Source: Flavobacteriaceae bacterium | GTDB lineage: Bacteria; Bacteroidota; Bacteroidia; Flavobacteriales; Flavobacteriaceae | Length of the DNA: 64,000 bases | Assembly (NCBI GenBank): GCA_028284745.1 | Contig: JANQRC010000064.1 | Coordinates: 41,495-105,494 of the forward strand | Reading direction: 5' to 3' | In this document: positions 45,909 through 55,112 of the stretch, in pieces | Numbering within the stretch: position 1 is the stretch's first letter | Layout of the letters: every line of letters starts with the position of its first letter | Position numbers and translations under genes: made by a program | The notes under the pieces: generated by a model | The model's database searches: none | The model's input: the letters and a program-made list of their open reading frames with translations, nothing else | Told to the model about the DNA's origin: nothing

Positions 45909-46505
45909 TCAACTTAGTTTCTCACTGATCAGCTTTAAGAACTCATTTCGTGTCTCCTGCTTTTCGAACGCACCTCTAAAACCAGAAGTAGTGGTGACCG
46001 AATTCTGCTTCTGCACACCGCGCATCATCATGCACATGTGGCTGGCTTCGATTACCACAGCAACCCCTTGGGGCTGCAAGGTCTCGTTGATGCAATCTAG
46101 GATCTGTTCCGTAAGTCGTTCCTGTACCTGCAACCTTCTCGCAAACACGTCGACGATTCGTGGTAGTTTGCTAAGACCCACTATGTATCCGTTGGGAATG
46201 TAGGCAATATGCGCCTTGCCAAAGAATGGAAGGATGTGATGCTCGCAAAGCGAATACAGCTCGATGTCCTTGACAATGACCATCTCATTGTAGGATTCCT
46301 TGAACATAGCGCTCTTTAAGATCTCAGCAGCATCTTGAAAATAGCCTTGTGTCAAGAACTGCATGGCCTTGGCAGCCCGCTCTGGTGTTTTTAAAAGACC
46401 TTCGCGGTCGGTATCTTCCCCGAGGTCAGTGATGATGCTTTTGTAGCGGTCCTTTACCTCATCCGTGACCTGGAGGTTGTATTCTTCAAATCGTTTGTAG
46501 GGCAT
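45909..46505 (-). CDS. folE: GTP cyclohydrolase I FolE
   Basis: Converts GTP to 7,8-dihydroneopterin triphosphate, the entry to folate and other pterins. The 198-residue product has zinc ligands in [16 protein letters not shown], the pocket [19 protein letters not shown], and the third zinc Cys in MCMMMRGV. It is the type I form, not the FolE2 type. It probably feeds the QueD/PTPS enzyme downstream. Confidence 0.95.
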   Translation of the reverse strand: MPYKRFEEYNLQVTDEVKDRYKSIITDLGEDTDREGLLKTPERAAKAMQFLTQGYFQDAAEILKSAMFKESYNEMVIVKDIELYSLCEHHILPFFGKAHIAYIPNGYIVGLSKLPRIVDVFARRLQVQERLTEQILDCINETLQPQGVAVVIEASHMCMMMRGVQKQNSVTTTSGFRGAFEKQETRNEFLKLISEKLS

Positions 46506-46516
46506 GAATTAGCTTG

Positions 46517-47086
46517 CTAAATGAAGTTGATGTTTGAAAACGTCTTGAGTTTGCGCTCATACAGACGATGCAATTTAGCTAATTTTGGATCAATGATCAC
46601 CCTAGCATATGGTTGCCCGGCATGGATCGAATAATAGTTTTGCTGGTAATATTCCGCTTCAAAGAAGCCATCAAACATTTTTATCTCTGTAACAATCTGT
46701 TTGTCAAATATTTCTCTTCGTTCTAGAAACGCGATGAATTCTTGTGCTTGTGCATACTGCTTCTCGTTGGCACAGAGAACGATAGAACGATATTGAGACC
46801 CTTTGTCTACTCCTTGCTGATTGATCGTTGTCGGGTCGTGTGTCGCAAAAAAGATCTCTAGCAACTCTTCGTAAGCGATACTGCTACTGTCAAATTTTAC
46901 CTGTACGACCTCTGCATGGCCTGTCTTGCCAGAGCACACCTCGCGGTAAGAAGGGCTCGATAGCACACCGCCAGCATATCCACAGGTAACACCTTTCACT
47001 CCACTTACACGTTCAAAAATAGCTTCAGTTGTCCAAAATGAACCACCGCCAAAGAATGCGGTCATGATGGTATTTTGAGTATTCAT
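46517..47086 (-). CDS. MsrA-like protein lacking the catalytic cysteine
   Basis: The fold is that of peptide methionine sulfoxide reductase A: GGGSFWTTEAIFERVSG, YAGGVLSSPSYREVCSG, VQVKFDSSSI, QYRSIV and EAEYYQQNYYSIHAGQPYARV. In active enzymes the motif is GCFW; here the codon is TCA (Ser), and the next position that is often Cys in this subgroup is Thr. From the ATG at 47086 it has 189 residues. The reductase activity is therefore doubtful; it may bind methionine sulfoxide without reducing it, or be decaying. No second MsrA is in the window. Confidence 0.85.
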   Translation of the reverse strand: MNTQNTIMTAFFGGGSFWTTEAIFERVSGVKGVTCGYAGGVLSSPSYREVCSGKTGHAEVVQVKFDSSSIAYEELLEIFFATHDPTTINQQGVDKGSQYRSIVLCANEKQYAQAQEFIAFLERREIFDKQIVTEIKMFDGFFEAEYYQQNYYSIHAGQPYARVIIDPKLAKLHRLYERKLKTFSNINFI

Positions 47087-47230
47087 AGCTCGTGATTTTG
47101 TTTGATCAAATTTCATTAAAGTTAAACATAATAAATAAGGTTTTAACGTTTATTTGTGAAAGTCTTGACATGAATCGCTTTCCTTTTGTCCTAATATTGT
47201 ATTCGAAATCTACTAGCTAATCATCAAACA

Positions 47231-49669
47231 ATGCTTCGGAGAATTACTATTCTTCTTACTATCCTCTGCTCTATCTGGAGTTTTTCACAAGAAAAGAAAG
47301 AAATTCAAGCCATCCGAATCAGCAACCCGCCCAAGGTCGACGGCGTTTTAGATGATCTTGTATGGCAAAACATACCGCCCGCCAAAGACTTTTATATGTT
47401 TCAGCCCACCAATCAAGGCAGTCCTCCCGAAACGCACCAGACCGAAGTGAGAATGGCCTATGACGACAAGGCTATATACTTTGCCGCTTACATCTACGAC
47501 AACGAGCCCGATAAGATCTTAAGGCAATTTAGTCAGCGTGACAATGTGTTTGTACAAGCCGATCTTTTCGAGATCGCCATCAATACCTACAACGACGGGC
47601 TGAACGAGATCCGTTTTCAGGTTACCAGCGCCGGGACCATCGGCGACCTGCGTGTAGACCCTGAAAATTTTGATGTCAGCTACAATGTGGTCTGGCAGTG
47701 CAATACCTCTTTCGACGAGAAAGGTTGGTATGCAGAGTTTAAAATTCCATACAATGCTCTTCGATTTCCTGAGAGCGATGTACAAAACTGGAGCATCAAC
47801 TTCTACAGAGAGGTAAAACATCGCAATGAGACCTATTCCTGGAATCAGATAGACATCACTACGGGCCTGCAAACCCAATACAATGGTCTGGTAAAAGGCA
47901 TAGAAAATATCGACCCGCCTTTACGCTTGAATCTCTTCCCCTTTGTACAAGGTTCGGTGACAAGTGAAGATGGCGAGACCACAACCGACCTTGCTGCTGG
48001 GATGGATCTAAAGTATGGCTTGAGTGATTCTTTCACGCTAGATGCCACGCTGATCCCAGATTTTGGACAGGCTGCCTTTGATGATGTAGAATTGAACTTG
48101 GGGCCATTCGAGCAAGTCTTTGATGAGAACAGGCAATTCTTTACCGAAGGTATCGACCTATTCCAAAAAGGAAACCTCTTCTTCAGCCGACGAGTGGGCA
48201 ATGCGCCTGTGGTCAGTGCTGAAGACCTATCAGGAGAAAATGAGGAAATCGTAGATGAGCCCAGTCGCGTTGACCTGCTCAATGCATTGAAGGTTTCAGG
48301 AAGAACCCGGTCTAACTGGGGCATTGGGCTATTCAACGCCATTACTCAAAAAACCGAGGCACAGCTGCGAGATACCATTACTGGCAATACTCGCACCGTG
48401 GTCACCGAACCTTTGGCCAACTACAACATCATGGTGGTCGATAAAGTGTTCAACAAGAATTCTTCTGTCTCGCTGATCAATACCAACGTGACCAGAAGTG
48501 GCGGCTTTCGCGATGCCAACGTCACAGGGTTGGTCGCTGACATATCGAACAAGAAGAATAGCTATAACTACGAGGCTGGCATACGAGTGAGTCAAGTGCG
48601 AGAAGATGGAGCAACAACGACGGGCTTCAGAAGCAATCTAGAAATCAGGAGGACACAAGGCAACTATCGTTTTTTCGTTGGAAACTTTATAGCTGATGAC
48701 AACTATGACCCTAATGACCTAGGGCTGCAACTCCGCAACAACTTCAACAATTTGTTTTGGAGGGCCTCTTATGAGACCTTCAAGCCTACAAAGCGTTTCA
48801 ATCGTATGGAACTTAGTCTATATGGCTCGCACAGAAGACTCTTCACGCCTAGCGTCCACAACTTTACGGATACAGGGTTTCGTACGTTCTTCTTCACTCC
48901 GAAACGATTGGCCTTTGGTAGCAACATTAGCTTCCGATCGGAGAATAGAGACTTCTTTGAACCGCGTGTTGATGGAAGGTTTGTTCGGTTTGAGCCTAGC
49001 TTGGGTGGTAGCGTCTTCATCTCTACAGATTACCGAAAGAAGTTTGCCCTGGATGCTACTGTGGGGCATCGGCAATGGTTTGACGAAGATTTTGACCACC
49101 AACGCCGAAATTACTTTCTGTCAGTATCACCACGCTATCGTTTTTCAGACAAGTTCTTGCTGATCTTCAGTTCTGAACTCTTCTCCAGAAACAACAACTT
49201 TGGCTATTTTGATGACGATGGAACCAATGTGTTCATGGGGCTTCGTGATGTAAAAAGCCTTGAAAATACTATTAGTGCCAGCTTCAACTTTGACCCATAC
49301 AAAGCACTCAATCTTACCTTTAGGAACTTTTGGAGTACCGCTGATTATACTGCAGAAGAATATTACATCCTTAATGACGACGGTTCGCGTAGCCTTTTTG
49401 ACTATGACATCGATGCCGAAGACAATGTGGACCCCAATACCAACTTCAACATCTGGAATTTGGACCTCAGCTTTCGATGGCGGTTTGCTCCCGGCAGTGA
49501 GGCCATTCTGCTGTATCGCAATAGCATCTTTAACGAAGATGAGCAAAGCACTGATGGCTACACAGAAAGTTTACAGACCCTATTTGACCAACCCATTAGG
49601 CATAACCTCTCATTGCGAGTTGTGTATTTCTTGGATGTCAATAATTGGCGCGGGTCATTCAAAGGATAA
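47231..49669 (+). CDS. DUF5916-family outer-membrane protein
   Basis: The product has 812 residues. A signal peptide (about 1-20) is followed by a carbohydrate-binding-module-9-like domain (about 25-200: PKVDGVLDDLVWQNIPP, EVRMAYDDKAIYFAAYIYD) and a long beta-rich DUF5916 region that likely forms a barrel, with repeated aromatic-alternating strands (FKPTKRFNRMELSLYGS). The C terminus ends NNWRGSFKG, without the usual aromatic terminal residue. Ligand is unknown; a role with surface glycans is sometimes assumed from the N-domain. The lolD-like gene follows after 45 nt. Confidence 0.8.
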   Translation: MLRRITILLTILCSIWSFSQEKKEIQAIRISNPPKVDGVLDDLVWQNIPPAKDFYMFQPTNQGSPPETHQTEVRMAYDDKAIYFAAYIYDNEPDKILRQFSQRDNVFVQADLFEIAINTYNDGLNEIRFQVTSAGTIGDLRVDPENFDVSYNVVWQCNTSFDEKGWYAEFKIPYNALRFPESDVQNWSINFYREVKHRNETYSWNQIDITTGLQTQYNGLVKGIENIDPPLRLNLFPFVQGSVTSEDGETTTDLAAGMDLKYGLSDSFTLDATLIPDFGQAAFDDVELNLGPFEQVFDENRQFFTEGIDLFQKGNLFFSRRVGNAPVVSAEDLSGENEEIVDEPSRVDLLNALKVSGRTRSNWGIGLFNAITQKTEAQLRDTITGNTRTVVTEPLANYNIMVVDKVFNKNSSVSLINTNVTRSGGFRDANVTGLVADISNKKNSYNYEAGIRVSQVREDGATTTGFRSNLEIRRTQGNYRFFVGNFIADDNYDPNDLGLQLRNNFNNLFWRASYETFKPTKRFNRMELSLYGSHRRLFTPSVHNFTDTGFRTFFFTPKRLAFGSNISFRSENRDFFEPRVDGRFVRFEPSLGGSVFISTDYRKKFALDATVGHRQWFDEDFDHQRRNYFLSVSPRYRFSDKFLLIFSSELFSRNNNFGYFDDDGTNVFMGLRDVKSLENTISASFNFDPYKALNLTFRNFWSTADYTAEEYYILNDDGSRSLFDYDIDAEDNVDPNTNFNIWNLDLSFRWRFAPGSEAILLYRNSIFNEDEQSTDGYTESLQTLFDQPIRHNLSLRVVYFLDVNNWRGSFKG

Positions 49670-49714
49670 GGCGCATTTTAAGAATCCTAAAAAAAGTAGT
49701 TTCTTTGAAAGGCA

Positions 49715-50374
49715 ATGATCCACGCGAAGAACATTCATAAAAAGTTTGGCGATCTAGAAGTGCTAAAAGGAGTTGACCTTCGGATCGAAAAAGGAGAGGT
49801 TGTCTCTATCGTTGGTGCTTCAGGAGCCGGAAAGACCACGCTCTTGCAGATATTAGGCACTTTAGACAGACCATCTAACAATGGAAAGACCGAACTGGTC
49901 ATCAATGAGAGGTCGATAGCTGACCTGAGTGATAAAAAACTGGCCAGGTTTCGCAATGAACACATTGGTTTCATCTTTCAATTCCATCAACTCCTGCCTG
50001 AATTCACCGCTATAGAAAACGTTTGCATTCCGGCCTTTATCAAAGGGGCTGACAAAGCCAGCGTAGAGAACAGCGCCAAAAAGTTATTAGATTTTCTAGG
50101 TTTGGAACACCGCTATGGCCATAAACCTGATGCGCTTTCAGGTGGTGAACAACAGCGGGTGGCTGTCGCACGTGCCCTGATGAATCAACCCTCTATCATC
50201 TTGGCAGACGAGCCCAGTGGCAATTTGGACTCTGAATCTGCTGAAAATCTTCATCAACTGTTCTTCAAGCTTCGTGATGAGTTTGGACAAACCTTTGTGA
50301 TCGTGACTCACAACCAAGAACTTGCCGACATGGCCGACCGCAAGCTGACCATGGTAGATGGGAGGATCACATGA
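49715..50374 (+). CDS. LolD-like ABC transporter ATPase
   Basis: The product has 219 residues, Walker [20 protein letters not shown]-loop [12 protein letters not shown], signature [15 protein letters not shown], and Walker [15 protein letters not shown]. It resembles the LolD/MacB/FtsE subgroup, and lipoprotein release is the commonest assignment. No permease gene is in the window, so the partner lies elsewhere. It starts 45 nt after the DUF5916 gene and is followed by TIGR02757. Confidence 0.88.
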   Translation: MIHAKNIHKKFGDLEVLKGVDLRIEKGEVVSIVGASGAGKTTLLQILGTLDRPSNNGKTELVINERSIADLSDKKLARFRNEHIGFIFQFHQLLPEFTAIENVCIPAFIKGADKASVENSAKKLLDFLGLEHRYGHKPDALSGGEQQRVAVARALMNQPSIILADEPSGNLDSESAENLHQLFFKLRDEFGQTFVIVTHNQELADMADRKLTMVDGRIT

Positions 50375-50513
50375 CAAATACGCCGCCCTGCGCGACCATA
50401 ATTTTCCTAACAAGCCTACCTATCAAGGCTATGTGTGTCAAGATCCGATGCATGATGCCTAGGTAACGATTCGACCCTAAAGACCAGCATAAAGACCAAT
50501 GCAGTTGCCAATA

Positions 50514-51278
50514 ATGAATACCGAAGAGCTGAAATCATTTCTAGACGAAAAGTCACGGCAGTACAATCATCCACGTTTTGTAGAAAGTGACCCTATTCAG
50601 GTCCCACATCAATTCTCAAAGAAGGAAGACATTGAGGTCATCGGCTTCCTCACGGCTACCATTGCTTGGGGCAACCGTAAGAGCATTATCACCAATGCCA
50701 ACAAACTTGTGAAGATCATGGGAAATAACCCCTATGATTTCGTCATGACGCATAGAGGTGCTGATCTAGAAGCACTTGCAGGCTTTGTGCATCGTACCTT
50801 CAACAGTGAAGACCTGGCATACTTCATCAAAAGCCTCCAACGTATCTACCAACGACATGGTGGACTCGAAGCGGTATTTGCAAGGTATGCCACGGAAAGC
50901 TCGCTGCAGCCCTCCATCTCAGCTTTCAAGAAAGTGTTCTTTGAGTTGCCACATTCCAAACGAACCACAAAACATGTTTCTGACCCAGAGAAGGGTTCGG
51001 CAGCCAAGCGTATCAATATGTTCTTGCGATGGATGGTACGCAACGACAATGCGGGTGTAGACTTTGGCATATGGCCCTCCATAACTCCTGCTCAACTGTC
51101 CTGTCCTTTGGATGTGCATACTGGAAACGTTGCCCGAAGGCTAGGGCTGCTGACGCGCAGGCAGAACGATGCCAAGGCGCTCCGAGAATTAGACCGAAAT
51201 TTGCGCAGATTTGACGCTACCGACCCAGTAAGATACGACTATGCCCTATTCGGCCTAGGTGCATTCGAAGGATGGTAG
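50514..51278 (+). CDS. TIGR02757 family protein
   Basis: From the ATG at 50514 (MNTEELKSFLDEKSRQYNHP) it has 254 residues. It matches the Bacteroidota/spirochaete family TIGR02757 as I recall it: VESDPIQVPHQFSKKEDIEV, TATIAWGNRKSII, KRINMFLRWMVRNDNAGVDF, and LDVHTGNVARRLGLLTRRQN. Some features resemble HhH-GPD glycosylases, but a DNA-repair role is not established. A short hairpin (ATTCGGC / GCCGAAT) follows at 51300-51318. Confidence 0.85.
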   Translation: MNTEELKSFLDEKSRQYNHPRFVESDPIQVPHQFSKKEDIEVIGFLTATIAWGNRKSIITNANKLVKIMGNNPYDFVMTHRGADLEALAGFVHRTFNSEDLAYFIKSLQRIYQRHGGLEAVFARYATESSLQPSISAFKKVFFELPHSKRTTKHVSDPEKGSAAKRINMFLRWMVRNDNAGVDFGIWPSITPAQLSCPLDVHTGNVARRLGLLTRRQNDAKALRELDRNLRRFDATDPVRYDYALFGLGAFEGW

Positions 51279-51322
51279 TCTTAATTTTTCCTTAATCGAA
51301 TTCGGCGTGCAGCCGAATACGT

Positions 51323-51330
51323 TATATTTG
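51323..51330 (+). promoter_or_regulatory. putative -7 box of the BatA-type gene
   Basis: TATATTTG matches TAnnTTTG and ends 18 nt before the ATG at 51349, supporting that start. Confidence 0.55.
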
Positions 51331-51348
51331 AGAAATTTTTCAGATAGC

Positions 51349-53271
51349 ATGCAGTTCAAACATCCAGAAATCATATGGGCGCTCTTTTTGCTCATCATCC
51401 CAATTCTGGTACATCTGTTTCAACTGAGGCGTTTTCAAAAGGTAGCCTTCACGAATGTTAAATTCCTCAAGAAGGTCGAATTGCAGACGCGTAAAAGCTC
51501 CCAGTTAAAAAAATGGCTTACCCTGCTGTTTCGTTTGCTGGCCTTGACGGCGCTTGTCATCGCCTTTGCACAACCTTTTACCACAGAAACAGGCTTGAGC
51601 GACCCACCTACCGAGACCATTGTATACCTTGACAACTCCTTCAGCATGCAAGCCAGAGGCAAACGTGGCCCACTGCTTAAACGTGCTGTGCAAGAGTTGA
51701 TCGCTTCATTGCCAGAAGACCACCCTATCTCCTTGATCACGAATAATGATGATTTCAAAAACGTAGACAAGGCCTCACTCGTAGACATACTGCAAGAATT
51801 AGACTATTCGGCCAACCAGCTGTCACCATTCTCCGTCACTACAAAGGCCAAAGATATTTCTGAAGAAGGCAATACAAAGAAGCAATTGCTCTGGATATCA
51901 GATTTTCAGCAGGTGGCACAGCCTTTTGAGCTTGTAAGCGATAGCTTGCTTAGCATACGTCTTGTACAGTTACAACCCGAGAATATTCAGAATACAAGTA
52001 TTGACAGTGCGACCGTGACTACTGGTCTTGGTGAAGATGTAAAATTACAGGTGTCCTTTTCTTCCTCTGGACCTACTTCAGAGACCACCATTGTGGCACT
52101 GTATGACAATGACAAACTCATCGGCAAAAGCTTGGTAGCGCTCTCTGACGAAGATCCAAGTGCCGAATTCTCTCTGAAAAAACACGAATTGACCCACGGT
52201 AGGCTCCAAATAGAAGACAATGGCCTGGCATTCGACAATGAACTGTTCTTCAGCATCAATACACCTGAAAAGATCAATAGCACGGCCATTACAGAAGGAA
52301 ATGCTTCTTATTTGAGAAGAATCTTTACTGATGACGAATTCAATCACCAAGACTTTGAACTTAGCAAGTTGGACTATAACCAAATAGCGTCGCAGCAGGT
52401 CATAGTTCTGAATGAATTGCCCCAGATACCTAAGAGCCTTCAAAACATTTTAACAGCCTTTGCAAGTAATGGCGGTGTGCTGCTCATCATCCCAAACAGA
52501 GAGATCGATGAAGACTCCTACAACGAACTACTTAATCGATTTTCTATAGGAAGCCTCTCACTTACGACTCAAGAAAAGAAGGTCACTACCATTGCCTACG
52601 ACCATCCTCTGTACGGTGGTGTATTTGAAGGAAGGACACAGAACTTTCAATACCCAAATGTGAAAAGCTTCTACAGGCTACAAAATACCTCGGGTGCAAA
52701 CGTGATCAGCTATGAAGATGGCTCACCCTTCCTTGCCCAGAAAGGCAATGTGTATCTGTTCACGGCCTCGTTGTCACCAGAGAACTCGAACTTCAAAGGT
52801 TCGCCATTGATCGTTCCGACGCTATATAACATCGGCCGCAGCAGTCTTAAGATGCCAAAACCTTACTTTGTGAGCAATACGTTGAATGCCTTTGACATCA
52901 AGGCATCCCTTGCTTCCGACCAGATACTCACTATTGAAAACGAACAAGAAAGCTTCATCCCGCTACAACGATCCTTTAACGATAAAGTACGGATCACTAC
53001 CGACGCATTACCAAACTATGCTGGTAATTTTCAGGTGAAGAATAATGATCAAATACTTCAAAATATAAGCTATAACTACCCTCGAAGCGAGCACCGACTT
53101 CGGTATGCGAACATGCGCAAAATAGCAGGTGAAGCAGTAAGTGGATCGGTGACCGACCTATTCGATGCACTAAAATCCGAGAATAGCATTCATCAGCTTT
53201 GGAAATGGTTTGTTATTTTTGCGCTGTGCTGTTTGTTGACCGAAATGGCCATTCTAAAATTCTTTGCATGA
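51349..53271 (+). CDS. BatA-type N-domain membrane protein with VWA-like region
   Basis: From the ATG at 51349 the product has 640 residues. The N terminus HPEIIWALFLLIIPILVHLF is the BatA-domain signature, followed by a second helix (RLLALTALVIAFAQPF). A VWA-like region with the MIDAS-type DNSFS (ETIVYLDNSFSMQARG) comes next, then beta-rich segments, and one C-terminal helix (WFVIFALCCLLTEMAIL). The architecture parallels the protein at 3349-5376. Role uncertain. Its last 4 nt overlap a leader-peptide frame (ATGA). Confidence 0.85.
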   Translation: MQFKHPEIIWALFLLIIPILVHLFQLRRFQKVAFTNVKFLKKVELQTRKSSQLKKWLTLLFRLLALTALVIAFAQPFTTETGLSDPPTETIVYLDNSFSMQARGKRGPLLKRAVQELIASLPEDHPISLITNNDDFKNVDKASLVDILQELDYSANQLSPFSVTTKAKDISEEGNTKKQLLWISDFQQVAQPFELVSDSLLSIRLVQLQPENIQNTSIDSATVTTGLGEDVKLQVSFSSSGPTSETTIVALYDNDKLIGKSLVALSDEDPSAEFSLKKHELTHGRLQIEDNGLAFDNELFFSINTPEKINSTAITEGNASYLRRIFTDDEFNHQDFELSKLDYNQIASQQVIVLNELPQIPKSLQNILTAFASNGGVLLIIPNREIDEDSYNELLNRFSIGSLSLTTQEKKVTTIAYDHPLYGGVFEGRTQNFQYPNVKSFYRLQNTSGANVISYEDGSPFLAQKGNVYLFTASLSPENSNFKGSPLIVPTLYNIGRSSLKMPKPYFVSNTLNAFDIKASLASDQILTIENEQESFIPLQRSFNDKVRITTDALPNYAGNFQVKNNDQILQNISYNYPRSEHRLRYANMRKIAGEAVSGSVTDLFDALKSENSIHQLWKWFVIFALCCLLTEMAILKFFA

Positions 53272-53342
53272 AACGAGCATTAAAGAACTTTAAGCATTTT
53301 CTAAGAAAAGTAATATGTAAAATCTTTAATGTGAGAGCGTAG
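53268..53342 (+). CDS. putative leader peptide, copy B (24 aa)
   Basis: The frame begins MKRALKNFKHFLRK and overlaps the BatA stop by 4 nt (ATGA). Its first nine residues match copy A at 37252 (M-[E/K]-R-A-L-[A/K]-N-F-K), and three of the codon differences between them are silent. Unlike copy A the frame continues into the hairpin, because the spacer is 1 nt shorter. The peptide is strongly cationic, which is unlike copy A. Confidence is moderate because only two copies are seen. Confidence 0.45.
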   Translation: MKRALKNFKHFLRKVICKIFNVRA

Positions 53343-53359
53343 CGGTTCCACACGTTCTC
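53333..53359 (+). promoter_or_regulatory. conserved leader hairpin, copy B
   Basis: Stem GAGAGCGT / ACGTTCTC (8 bp with one G-U) followed by a bulged A and an inner helix with a small loop; tail CAATT. 27 of 31 positions match copy A at 37318-37348, with the outer-stem difference keeping pairing. It lies 47 nt before the GTG of the dihydroorotase-like gene. Confidence 0.55.
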
Positions 53360-53406
53360 AATTCTATAATTAATATTGAATCAAAGAATTACTAAAATTT
53401 AAACGT

Positions 53407-54657
53407 GTGAACATACTTGTTAAAGCTGCTACCATCCTAGATTCGCAAAGTGACTTCCATCTAAAAAAAGTAGACATTCTTATTGAGAACGGCACCATTA
53501 GCAACATTGGGGAAAACATTGAAGATGTGGATGCCGTAACGGTCGAAAAGCCCAACCTCCATGTCTCAAAAGGTTGGTTCGATTCTAGTGTTTCCTTCGG
53601 TGAGCCCGGATATGAAGAACGCGAGACGATAGACAACGGGCTTTATACCGCTGCATTAAGCGGATTTACCGATGTAGCATTGAATGCAAATACACATCCT
53701 GTTCTCGATAGCAGTCCGGATATTTCATTTGTGCTGGGTCAGGCAGCAAGACATGCAACTCGCCTATATCCTATTGGCGCTTTGACCGTGGGAAGCAAAA
53801 GCGAAGACCTAGCCGAACTTTTTGACATGAAGTCTGCCGGTGCCGTGGCCTTTGGTGATTACCAGGTACCTGTCAGCAATCCAAATCTATTGAAGGTCGC
53901 ACTGCAATATGCGCAGAATTTTGACGGATTGGTGCTTTCATTCCCAATGGAAACCAAAATTGCAGGGAAAGGCCTCGTGAACGAGCACCACACAAGCACA
54001 CGAATCGGCCTGAAAGGCATTCCTACCTTAGCAGAAAGTCTATATGTAGCACGCGATCTCTCGATCTTGGAATATACAGCCGGAAAGTTGCACATACCCA
54101 CCATTTCTACTGCCAAATCTGTTGCATTGATCCGTGAGGCAAAAACAAAAGGACTGGATGTGACCTGCAGTGTGGCAATTCATAATCTGTATTTCACAGA
54201 CGAAGTACTTCAAGAGTTCGATACAAATTACAAAGTGTTACCTCCACTTCGCACAGAAGCAGATGTAAAAGCCTTGGTATCAGGATTGAAAGATGGCACC
54301 ATCGATATGGTGACCTCAGACCATAACCCACTAGATATCGAACGAAAGAAGTTAGCGTTTGACCAAGCTGACTATGGAACTATTGGCCTGGAAAGTGCTT
54401 TTGGAGCACTTAGGACTCTGTTTGATGCCGAAACGTGTGCTGACGTACTAAGCAAGGGGAAAAAACGATTTGGTATCGAAGAGACCAGCATCTCGGTAGG
54501 TGAAAAAGCCTGCATAGCGCTCTTCGATCCCGATAGTCCATACATATTTACCGAAAGCCGAATACTTTCAAGCTCAAAGAACAGTGCCTTTTTGAACGAA
54601 GGCCTTACCGGTACTGTGTATGGCACCATCAACGACCAAACGTTAAGCATGCACTAG
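53407..54657 (+). CDS. dihydroorotase-like protein lacking metal ligands
   Basis: The product has 416 residues with a GTG start. It follows the dihydroorotase/amidohydrolase plan: SKGWFDSSVSFGEPGYEERE corresponds to the GLVDMHVHLREPG segment, but the HxH zinc motif reads SxS. The Asp motif MVTSDHNPLDIERK is kept, while other histidines are uncertain. It thus resembles PyrX-type non-catalytic homologues, which support active ATCase assemblies. A catalytic PyrC may lie elsewhere. A DUF4870-like gene follows with no gap. Confidence 0.8.
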   Translation: MNILVKAATILDSQSDFHLKKVDILIENGTISNIGENIEDVDAVTVEKPNLHVSKGWFDSSVSFGEPGYEERETIDNGLYTAALSGFTDVALNANTHPVLDSSPDISFVLGQAARHATRLYPIGALTVGSKSEDLAELFDMKSAGAVAFGDYQVPVSNPNLLKVALQYAQNFDGLVLSFPMETKIAGKGLVNEHHTSTRIGLKGIPTLAESLYVARDLSILEYTAGKLHIPTISTAKSVALIREAKTKGLDVTCSVAIHNLYFTDEVLQEFDTNYKVLPPLRTEADVKALVSGLKDGTIDMVTSDHNPLDIERKKLAFDQADYGTIGLESAFGALRTLFDAETCADVLSKGKKRFGIEETSISVGEKACIALFDPDSPYIFTESRILSSSKNSAFLNEGLTGTVYGTINDQTLSMH

Positions 54658-54984
54658 ATGGATAAAGAACGTGCCGCACAAGAAGGAAGAACATTGGCCA
54701 CTGTAGCTTATCTGACCTTTGTAGGTACTATTATTGCCTTCTTCCTGAATGACGACAAAAAGAATCCGTTTGTGCTTTTTCATCTCAGGCAAATGTTCGG
54801 TCTGATCATCTTATTGTTCATTGCCAATATGTTCTTTAAGGTAAATGAGACCATCTACAACATTCTTTGGTTGATCTCCTTTTCTGGCTGGGCCTATGGG
54901 CTGTTTGGTGCCGTCACCAAAAAGTGGTTGGCAATTCCGTTTATCGGTGAGAAGTTTCAACAATGGTTTCAATTCATCAAATAG
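54658..54984 (+). CDS. DUF4870-like small membrane protein
   Basis: The product has 108 residues with three membrane segments (LATVAYLTFVGTIIAFFL, MFGLIILLFIANMFF, TIYNILWLISFSGWAYGLF). The pattern NPFVLFHLRQM between helices 1 and 2 is typical of the DUF4870/Tic20-like 'import component' proteins. It begins directly after the dihydroorotase-like stop. Function is unknown. Confidence 0.78.
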   Translation: MDKERAAQEGRTLATVAYLTFVGTIIAFFLNDDKKNPFVLFHLRQMFGLIILLFIANMFFKVNETIYNILWLISFSGWAYGLFGAVTKKWLAIPFIGEKFQQWFQFIK

Positions 54985-55112
54985 GTGTCGGGTGTTTGAA
55001 ATAAAAAACATATATAAGCAAAGTTTGGTTCTATACCTCCATGATTTTTTTATTCCTTAACTTCCCTAATTATCACTAGTGACCACTTTATCAACTCATA
55101 AATTTACCAACG

